Shown here: one piece after another, positions 56,839 to 64,000 of the stretch
Numbering within the stretch: the first letter of the stretch is position 1
Layout: every line of letters begins with the position of its first letter
DNA from: Petunia secreta
Lineage: Eukaryota > Streptophyta > Magnoliopsida > Solanales > Solanaceae
DNA: 64,000 nucleotides
Assembly (NCBI GenBank): GCA_029990175.1
Contig: JARKIP010000010.1
Coordinates: forward strand, 45,626,001-45,690,000
Reading direction: 5' to 3'
Translations under genes and position numbers: made by a program
Notes under the pieces: generated by a model
What the model was told of the DNA's origin: nothing
Databases searched by the model: none
What the model saw: only the letters and a program-made list of their open reading frames with translations

Positions 56839-58331
56839 TGATCCACGCTCAGTCCTACACCTACAGAGGTGACGGGCGGTCGTCAAAGATAAAGTACCCA
56901 ACAAGGAGTCGGCGTTGATTTTCCACAGGGAGCTAGCTTGTATTCTATGTGTCTTAGATTGAATGATGTCGGGTTTTATGAGTTGTTCGTGTATCCCTAA
57001 GTATAAAATTGAAGTGATTGAAACTAAATTACGACTAACAACTACGCAATAATAACATAAAACAACTTCAAACTTTAACACTTGTAAATTTTGGAAATAG
57101 AGCTAGAGGTTTACCTATTCAAACAAGATTTCATTAACTTAACACTTGCTTTAGCCTTACAAATCATATGGGTAGCATTAAATGGTCGGACCACATATTT
57201 AACCCTCAAATCTCGTTGGGGACAGAGAGTTTCTACCTCGTTAAGCCCGTTGGGGTCAATAACAAGGCGCATCCAAAGACCCTAGAGGGAATGACCTTTT
57301 TAGATCTTTTCCTTTAGATGGGGTAGGCTCGTGAGCCAATATAACCTATATACTCGTTAGTTTCCATAAACCCACACCTTCAAACCCGTTAGGCTGATGA
57401 AGGCAAAGCAGGGTTTGGTTCAAGTACGGCTGTGCCTTAACCCTAATCATGAAAAGTACGATAAAAACTAGATTTGTGCTAACCCATAGATTTTATAAGA
57501 TTAAAAACAAGTATTAAGTTAAAATAATCAAGCCATCATAGATAAACCCCTAGTATGAGTTTAGCTACTCATACTAGGGTTCAACACAATCATGGTAAGG
57601 AAAGATATGGAAAGTATCGTGGAATAAGATATATTGAAATGAAGAATCCTTAGAAAAATCAATGCTAGAACCCTTGCTTGCCTCCAAGAATATTCAAAAG
57701 TACAAAAATGATATTCTAAGCTGAAAATAGGTATCTGTGCCTTGGAGGCATGATGGCCTATTTATAGGCATGGATTTAAAAGTTAATCTATTAATTTCTA
57801 TTTTCGCCTTGTTTTCTTCAAACCGCCGGTCATTCGGCGGGCCCCCTATTAAATTGCGGGGCCGCTGAAGAAAACTGCTGACTTCTCTTGTCTTTTATCC
57901 TTTGCAAGTTCGGCGGGATTGTATTTTAAGCGGAAGACATCTTCACTTTCAACACGGGTTGCCGTTACTTCAACAGAGGTACCGAATTCTTTCAGCTTTT
58001 GATTTGGCGGTTCACCCTTTTAGTTCGGTGGAATGCCTTGAGCTCTTGAACTCGCTCCTTATCAGGCGGGTGGCTTCATCACTCAGCCGATGATTCGGCG
58101 AGGCACCGATCCCTTTGTTGCCTTGTCTCCATGTTCTTCAACTTGTAGCCAATTTGCATTTGTTTTTGTTTTTGTTCTTTTTTTTTTTTTTTTTTTTTTG
58201 GCTTTGTAACATGAATATCATCAATTTATAAATCATGGAGATTAACAAAAGATTTACACAAATAATAGGACTAAAGGACATAAAAACTAGCCTAAAAGAG
58301 TCGCATTTAAGTGCAAAATACCAACATATCA
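56839..58331 (-). mobile_element. Athila-type 3' LTR (element D)
   Basis: The minus strand starts TGATATGTTGGTATTTTGCAC and ends GGACTGAGCGTGGATCA. It is preceded by the purine tract AAGCTTAAGTTTGGGGGAG, the hallmark of Athila elements. It contains a TATA box CCTATAAATAGG (minus, about 57757-57768) and the LTR-end phrase GACTCCTTGTTGGGTACTTTATC, GACGACCGCC, GTAGGTGTAGGA, also typical of Athila U5. Length about 1.49 kb. The partner 5' LTR would lie beyond element E, outside the window. Confidence 0.7.
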
Positions 58332-59030
58332 ACTCCCCCAAACTTAAGCTTTTACTTGTCCTCAAACAATATGAAAGATCTATCTGATGCCCACTTTTCA
58401 AAACCAGAATTGAGTTCAACCAATGGGTTTAGACAAGAAGAAGTTCATGACTTTAGTTTCACACATGAGAATCCAACCAATCAACCTCAAGCGCCAAAGT
58501 TACAACTATATCAACTAGAGTTTCTGGTGGTAACTAAAGCATGTGTAGCACAATATACTCTCTCGACTCACTCAAGGCTCATATAGTCGCACCCTCAAGT
58601 CTCAAGTCCCCTAGTGCTGTCACTACAAGGAATGGGTCCCTATCTCTCAATACAATTCAAATAAAAGGGACCCTTGAGTCTAACCCTCACTCCCACAAAG
58701 ACATGCAATGTCAGAGGCTTGGCTCTAGTGCCACTTGTCATTTCTTTCACATCATTTGAAAAATGATCAAATAGGAATTTTAAGGTTGTAATGTAGGCTT
58801 TTGGGCATAGGTAGGGTATAATTTGAATACAAAGTGACTAATCTCCCTCCTTGGGCACTACATTATCTTTTCTTTCATTTTGTTTTGAACTTTTCTTTTC
58901 ATATTAGCTCTTATTTTCCAATTTTCACTCTTGATGTTGCTTTGTGGCTCTTATTCTTCTTTTGATTTTTTTTTCTTTCTGTTTTTGTTCTTTTTCTTTT
59001 TCTTTTGTTATTTTTTTCTTTCTTTTCTTT

Positions 59031-59064
<34 letters not shown>

Positions 59065-59642
59065 TGCAAATTTTCTAGCATTGTTTTCCTTTTGAAGAGC
59101 CACATATCATTCACTCCCTTACTCTCCTCCCCAAGCTTAGACTTTAGTCTAAGTTGCACCTCTTTTAATTTCTCAAGGAGATAGGGCAAAGAGAAAATTA
59201 GTGTTTTGAAGCACTTAGAATTGGTCCGAGCTAGTAATGTGATCAACATAAAAACGGTAATAGGCTCAAAGTTGGTTAACTTGGGATTACTTCTTTTGGT
59301 AGGCTTGAAAAGGCGCAAACGAGTCAAAGAAATGCCTATTATCTTATCCAACACCAAAGTGATATTCCATCCATTAGAAGGGCACACAAGTCAAGTTCTA
59401 ACAAGCATATGCAATTACAAGCTCAATCAAAGACTCACAATACATAGCACAAGAGACAACAGACATGAATATCAACTTTTCACAAGCATTAGAGTAAGGA
59501 ATTAGCTTAAATAACACATGCATAGAGTTATCAAAAGAACCTAAAGGTTATAGGAATAAATCTCACCAAACAATCCACTAACTTTCTCATTTGTGCTCCT
59601 AACATGTTGGTATCAAACAAGTCACAAAAAAAGGATGGAATG
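58332..59642 (-). mobile_element. Element D interior next to the 3' LTR
   Basis: Polypurine tract (58332-58350, minus) and about 1.3 kb of non-coding 3' region. Contains a long T/pyrimidine tract at 58955-59063. The minus-strand frame 58911-59387 is partly that tract translated as poly-Lys, so it is not counted as a gene. Truncated at 59643 by element E. Confidence 0.55.
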
Positions 59643-60353
59643 TGATATGGGGAAAATTGAGCCTAAGCGCCAACCATCAAGAGCCAAGCTCGAGAGCACA
59701 AAGAATACAAGTGAAGGGCTCCGGAAGCGACTTGAAGATCATGCATTAGAGCACCATGGAAGGAAGGACACCTACACTTCAGGGCCAAGCGCCCAAGAGG
59801 TGCGCCTAGCAGTGAAGCGCCTAGGAGGTGCGCCTGACCACCAGGTGCGCCTCAGCCAAAGCAGCCCCAGGCGGAGCGCCTGACCAATAGGTGGAGTGCC
59901 CAAGCAACTCACTGCATTGGTCAGTGGCCCCTCCAGGCGGAGCACCCAGACTTAGGTCGAGCGCCTAGTATGCTGAATTTCACAACTTTTTGTGTAAATT
60001 TAGGGGCCTTTTAGGCATTTCATAACATAGTAAAAGAGTGCTATAAATACACTCCTTAGCTCATTTATGTCTTTAACCTACCTTGAATTAAACACATTGA
60101 TGAGAATTGCTCTCAAACACTTGTATTGTTTTGGCTTGAATCAATTGGAAGAATCCAAGTTGATCTTCAATCCTCCTTGATCATTCTATTTGCAAGGGTC
60201 GAGTATCTCTTGAGGATAGTTGCATAGCATAGGTTCTTCTTGACCTGACCGAGGGTGTATCAAGACATCGTTCCTTGGTGCTACCTCGTAAGTTGTTTAA
60301 GCCGTGTCTCGCTTTATCTTTATTTTATCGCTTCCGTAGTTTTTCCCTTATCA
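59643..60353 (+). mobile_element. 5' LTR of element E
   Basis: Starts TGATATGGGG and ends CCCTTATCA, giving inverted ends TGATA/TATCA. Matches 63724-64000 closely. Contains an unusual run of GC-rich phrases of the type aggcggagcgcc, aggtgcgcc and gtgaagcgcc between 59785 and 59970. Confidence 0.85.
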
Positions 60354-60355
60354 GT

Positions 60356-60367
60356 TGGTATCATAGC
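60356..60367 (+). other. Primer binding site of element E
   Basis: TGGTATCATAGC, one change from the initiator tRNA-Met site TGGTATCAGAGC, two bases after the LTR. Confidence 0.75.
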
Positions 60368-61364
60368 AAGGCTCGGGTGTTGTTTCTACAAACCCTCGTT
60401 TCTTGTTCAACTTGTTTTTATCTTGTTCTTGTTATAACTCATGTTCTTGTTCTTGAAAAATTGAAAAAAAAAAGAAAAAAATTCAACAAGGTGAAAATCA
60501 CAAAATTTGCTAGATCTTATTTGTTGTGACGATTTGGTTGGTGTTTGTTATAGGGGAATATTCTATGAAGTTAACCCGTTGTTTTGATACTCCCATTACA
60601 TCGTTTGATGTTGCGGTTTGAAAATCAAAATTTTGAATCTCAAAATTTCTTGAAACCCTTGAAAAATTTTGCTCAAATCTTGAATCAAGATTATTGTTGG
60701 TTGTTTGTTGTTTAAAATCATTGGGGTTTGTTTTTAATAGCTTAAAACACCTTTGGGTATCATTCAAATTGAAAAAACATCTTGAAATCGTTGGAAAAAT
60801 TGATTGCAAATCGTCCAAAATCGCGTTCTTGTGAAATCTGAGACACAGGTCTAGGCGGAGCGCCCAAATAAGTTTCTGACTGTTTTTGCAAAAATCCCAG
60901 GCAGACCGCCTGACCCTTTGGGCAGACCGCCTAGCCTTGGGACGTGTCCGGGTAATTGTTTTTCTTAGGTTTTCCTATTTGTTTGGTTTTTGTTGCTTCC
61001 GGCTAATACTTTGAGAGTAACACTCCTACTCAATTAGTACTAGTTCATTGAGCGATTAGGGTACTCGTGTCTAGGGGAGAGTAGATCTCAAAGAAGCCTT
61101 GTAGTTTACTTTTTGCTTCAAGTGCGCACCTAAATAGCTTAGCGTTCATCGAGTCCCATCAACTCCACTCTTCCCGAAGAGTATTTGGTTCTTGTAAATT
61201 GGTTTGGTTATCGAGGAAGTTGATTAACTACGAGGAGGCCATTGAGATCAAGCTAGTGTGAACCTACCCCCAACTTGAGTGAACCCGAGTGACATTCCAA
61301 AGGCGAGGGAGCGTGTGAGGACTTTTACTCTAATCCTTTCTTTGTCTTTGAATTTTGTAGATAC
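60368..61364 (+). other. Untranslated leader of element E
   Basis: About 1 kb without a supported frame. Carries further GC-rich motifs of the LTR type (ctaggcggagcgcccaa, ggcagaccgcctg, gcagaccgcctag) at 60853-60940. Confidence 0.5.
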
Positions 61365-62130
61365 ATGGCCCGAGACGTTGACGATACTGTTAAGGTCCCG
61401 GTAAGCATCTTTGCCACTCTCTTGGCCGAAGTGAAAGCCATAGGTGCGAGGCTTGAGAGCCTCGAAAGAGAATGGACCCCAAGTGTCTAAAAGGGTGCCG
61501 GAGAAGGTACTAGTGGTGGAATGTTGGGCATTCCCCACAACTTGGGCATTCTCCAAGGTGATGTAGCTACTCGCTCTAAAGGTAATTATACTACTCCTAT
61601 GAGCCAACCAATGGAAATTGAGGGAGTTGGGGAAGGAAAGCGAGGTGATTGTGAAGGGGATGAAGAGCTTAACATGACGTTTGTTGTATGTAGGAGTTTG
61701 GGTGCCATGAGCTTTGAGGAGGAAGAGAATGTGTAAAGGGAGAATCTTTTCCATGCTAGGTGTCGTGTGACGGGCAAGTGTGCTAAATGATCATTGATTC
61801 GGGATGTTGTGCTAACATCGTGAGCCAATCCTTGGTTTCCCAATTGAAATTACCTACTCTAAAGCACCCATGTCCATACCGTTTACTATGGTTGAGCGAG
61901 TGTGGAGAGTTGAAAGTGGTGAACAAGTCTTGATTGAGTTTAGCATTGGGAATTATCGAGATAGGATTATGTTTGATGTAGTACCGATGCAAGCTTGTCA
62001 TCTTTTGTTTGGAAGGCTATGGCAATATAATCTGAGTGTAGTTCATGATGGTCGAACCAACTCTTACACGGTCTCGCATGCGGGTAGGAAGTATGTACTC
62101 AAGCCCTTGACGCCGAGGCAAGTAAGTAAT
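61365..62130 (+). pseudogene. gag start and protease relic of element E
   Basis: ATG at 61365 reads MARDVDDTVKVP then stops after about 41 codons (TAA at 61488). A protease segment follows in shifting frames: FHARCRVTGKC, then IIDSGCCANIV (active-site D-S-G near 61795), LKHPCPYRLLWLSE, then DVVPMQACHLLFGRLWQYN and VVHDGRTNSY, characteristic of chromovirus-type Ty3/gypsy protease. Frameshifts near 61788 and 61920 break it. The last third is in frame with the long ORF described next. Confidence 0.7.
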
Positions 62131-63564
62131 GACTATAGGCATATGAGTGAATTGAAAGAGGCGGCTAGAGCTAAATCTCCCATGGAGAAGGAGCCCGAAG
62201 CCATGAATCTTGTTGTTATGCCTTGTCAGGTTGAAGCTACACTTAGACTTGAGAGAAAAATGAGAGAAAGGAGAGGAAAAGAAAGACAAAATAAGAGTAA
62301 GGACGCCCTTTGTCCTAACCATGCTTTATCTTCTTTGTCTTCTACTTGTTTTGGCTTATGTGTAGGTACTCTTGGAGGCGAGCTATTATTGCCTCAACCA
62401 TGTGCTAAGGAAGGAAGGAAAGGTGATGAAGATCCTCAATGCGAGCTTCATGAAAAGGAAGTTGAACATGATACTTCAAGTGCTATGAGTTCTCAAGGAA
62501 GCAACTCAAGTGTAAGTCTTTCTTCACCTTTTCATGAACATGTTAGTTCATTGTCTTGTGAGGACTCAATGCTACTTGGTGCTTGTAATGCATCTATTGA
62601 ATTTGCAACTAGTGAAGAGTCTAATGGTCAACTTGTGTGTGCATGTGAACCGCTAGTTGAGAGAATTGAAAAGCCACATCATGGTGTGAGCCCGATATTT
62701 AAAGAACCTCTCTTTAGTGAAAAAATGGTAGTTGACCTTGCTTGTGATTCTTGTTATGACACCCCACCCATATTTGATAAAGGGGAAGATGAGTTATTTG
62801 ACTCTACCCTTGTTGATATAATTGATTTTAGTGGACTTGTGTGTCATAGTAAGGATGATAGTGACCTTGAGGAGTCCAAATTGCATGGGTTGGACAAGGT
62901 TGCCTATGATGACTCCTCAAGTGTGAGTGATGAATTTAGTCTTGACACTTCACCCATGTTTAAAAATGAAGTTGAGATGTCTACTTTTACTAATACTTTG
63001 TTTGAGGGCATCTTTATTTGTGGGGGTGATTTGTATCGGACTAGAGTTGAGAATGAGTTAGAACCTCCGTGGATAGACAACTCTTTGTTTGAGACTTTGA
63101 GTGAAGTGTGTGATTCTTTTATTGACCCTACTCTTGATTGTTGGGTTTATGAAGAGGAAGAAGTCATAATCAATGCATTTCTTAAGAACTTGTCTTGTGA
63201 GGAAGGTTGTCTAGATGATGAATTTGGAGGTACAGAGGTATCTCTTGGTGTGAGTAAGAGTGCTCTTAAGAAGAGGAGTGGGGTGATTGATGCTAGTTGT
63301 AGGTTGAGTTATTTGACTTACTCTATTCCATATGTTGATCACACCTTGAGTGTTGAGCATGCCAAAGCCATTGTGCCGCAATGTGTTGAAAATGCATCGA
63401 AGGCTTGGTATGTTGGATATGGGCTTAAGGGTCGTGGGGAATTTGATTGTTACATATTGCATGCCCTTGATCTCTTTGCTTGTTATGATTGTAAGTACTT
63501 GTTCTTGTTGAGCAAAGAACTTTATTATTTCCTTTGGGAACATATGCTTTTTAATTGGTATTGA
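61870..63564 (+). CDS. Long open frame of element E: protease tail fused to unknown acidic region
   Basis: 564 codons from ATG 61870, uninterrupted. Residues 1-90 are the C-terminal part of a chromovirus protease domain (SIGNYRDRIMFDVVPMQ, VSHAGRKYVLKPLTPRQV). Residues about 90-140 are basic (LERKMRERRGKERQNKSK). The rest (about 140-564) is acidic, Ser/Cys-rich, with repeated short phrases of the type DTSPMF / DTPPIF / GVSPIFKEPLF and FEGIFICGG, DSFIDPTLDC. It ends in an aromatic stretch (YDCKYLFLLSKELYYFLW). No RT, RNase H, integrase or known domain is visible. The true start is uncertain because the upstream protease half is out of frame. This may be an element-specific protein or a retained host fragment; it may not be made at all. 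Confidence 0.5.
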   Translation: MSIPFTMVERVWRVESGEQVLIEFSIGNYRDRIMFDVVPMQACHLLFGRLWQYNLSVVHDGRTNSYTVSHAGRKYVLKPLTPRQVSNDYRHMSELKEAARAKSPMEKEPEAMNLVVMPCQVEATLRLERKMRERRGKERQNKSKDALCPNHALSSLSSTCFGLCVGTLGGELLLPQPCAKEGRKGDEDPQCELHEKEVEHDTSSAMSSQGSNSSVSLSSPFHEHVSSLSCEDSMLLGACNASIEFATSEESNGQLVCACEPLVERIEKPHHGVSPIFKEPLFSEKMVVDLACDSCYDTPPIFDKGEDELFDSTLVDIIDFSGLVCHSKDDSDLEESKLHGLDKVAYDDSSSVSDEFSLDTSPMFKNEVEMSTFTNTLFEGIFICGGDLYRTRVENELEPPWIDNSLFETLSEVCDSFIDPTLDCWVYEEEEVIINAFLKNLSCEEGCLDDEFGGTEVSLGVSKSALKKRSGVIDASCRLSYLTYSIPYVDHTLSVEHAKAIVPQCVENASKAWYVGYGLKGRGEFDCYILHALDLFACYDCKYLFLLSKELYYFLWEHMLFNWY

Positions 63565-63723
63565 TGCTTGGCTCTATCACAAGAGTGTGTTTTCCACACC
63601 ACTTGCACTTATTCTTGTTAAGCTAACCTACTTGCGTAGTAGGAAGCCTTGGTTGTGCTTGTCTTTCATTGTAGGTCTTGATGGTTTGATTTCGAAGACG
63701 AAATCTTTTCAAGAAGGGGAGGA
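63565..63723 (+). other. 3' untranslated region and polypurine tract of element E
   Basis: Contains gatttcgaagacgaaatc, the remnant of the conserved pol-end/tract region of chromoviruses, and the purine tract aagaaggggaggatga immediately before TGATATGGGG. Confidence 0.7.
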
Positions 63724-64000
63724 TGATATGGGGCAAATTTAGCCTAAGCGCCAACCATCAAGAGCCAAGCTCGAGAGCACAAAGAATACAAGTGAAGGGC
63801 TCCAGAAGCGACTTGAAGATCATATATTGGAGCACCATGGAATGAAGGACACCTACGCTTCAGGGCCAAGCGGAGAGCCTAGCCCCAGGAGGTGCGCCCA
63901 GCAGTGAAGCGCTCAGGAGGTGCGTCTGACCACCGGCAGAGCGTCTCAGCCAAGGCAGCCCCAGGCGGAGCGCCTGACCAATGGGCGGAGCGCACAAGCA
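63724..64000 (+). mobile_element. 3' LTR of element E (cut by window edge)
   Basis: Begins TGATATGGGGCAAATTTAGCC and follows 59643 onward with few changes, including the GC-rich run. Only the first 277 bp are in the window. Confidence 0.85.

Larger units (their letters stand above)
59643..64000 (+). mobile_element. Non-autonomous chromovirus-like LTR element E (partial)
   Basis: 5' LTR 59643-60353, tRNA-Met-type primer site 60356, short gag start (61365), protease relic (61741-62130), long open frame to 63564, polypurine tract, 3' LTR from 63724 running off the window. RT, RNase H and integrase are absent between protease and the 3' LTR. Internal length is only about 3.4 kb. Confidence 0.85.

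Noticed and set aside
58911..59387. 158-codon minus-strand frame with a long Lys tail
   Set aside because: The Lys-rich half is the translation of the pyrimidine tract; the rest shows no family motif.

Overview
The window is plant nuclear DNA, most likely from a Solanaceae-type eudicot. Evidence: Tat, Athila, chromovirus and Ty1/copia LTR retrotransposons nested in one another; Stowaway, Harbinger and hAT-type MITEs; tRNA-derived SINEs, one with the CAACAACAA...ACCCAGTATAAT signature familiar from Solanaceae; AT-rich spacers; and two spliced host genes with plant-specific families. Family names come from motif recognition by eye; nothing was searched. Layout: (i) 1-1382, the end of a Tat-type LTR inside the 3' part of a decayed copia element. 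(ii) 1383-6315, gene-free spacer with a cluster of perfect hairpins (3171-3565), a TIR-bearing MITE (3996-4294) and a 44-bp tandem repeat. (iii) 6316-14928, Tat-type element '1' (plus strand), gag lost, pol decayed, carrying an antisense gene. (iv) 14929-20298, SINE fragment, spacer and an hAT-type MITE with 8-bp target duplication. (v) 20299-35095, copia element 'B', mostly deleted, split by Tat-type element 'A' (21764-33385, minus strand, LTRs 653 bp each, target duplication ATAGA). (vi) 36265-45784, Tat-type element 'C' (minus strand, target duplication AGTTC). (vii) 46142-47350, host RING-H2 gene (NIP/ATL type, 5 exons). (viii) 49075-53600, host coiled-coil gene of the At5g41620/USO1-like family (minus strand, 3 exons) with MITEs in an intron. 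(ix) 53601-56838, spacer with a Stowaway MITE and a decayed tandem array. (x) 56839-59642, Athila-type 3' LTR and adjoining internal DNA ('D', minus strand). (xi) 59643-64000, element 'E', a chromovirus-like non-autonomous element whose RT, RNase H and integrase are absent and replaced by a long open frame.

The most interesting system is the organisation shared by Tat elements A and C, and partly by 1. Gag-protease is read on one strand and separated from RT-RNaseH-integrase by a single UAG in the context UAG-CAA-UUA, the classic leaky-stop hexanucleotide, conserved in both A and C. Downstream of pol both carry a full-length tRNA-like sequence (closest by eye to tRNA-Lys) with A and B boxes. 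Between it and the 3' LTR a gene runs on the opposite strand with its own TATA box and introns. In A that antisense gene is intact across four exons (predicted 923 residues), although pol of the same copy is broken by a frameshift and a stop. Elements 1 and C carry decayed homologues. So these elements combine a sense gag-pol unit, a Pol III-type tRNA-like unit and a convergent spliced Pol II gene.

The two host genes lie tail to tail (46142-47350 plus; 49075-53600 minus), separated by a SINE. All other coding capacity belongs to transposable elements, and most of it is broken.
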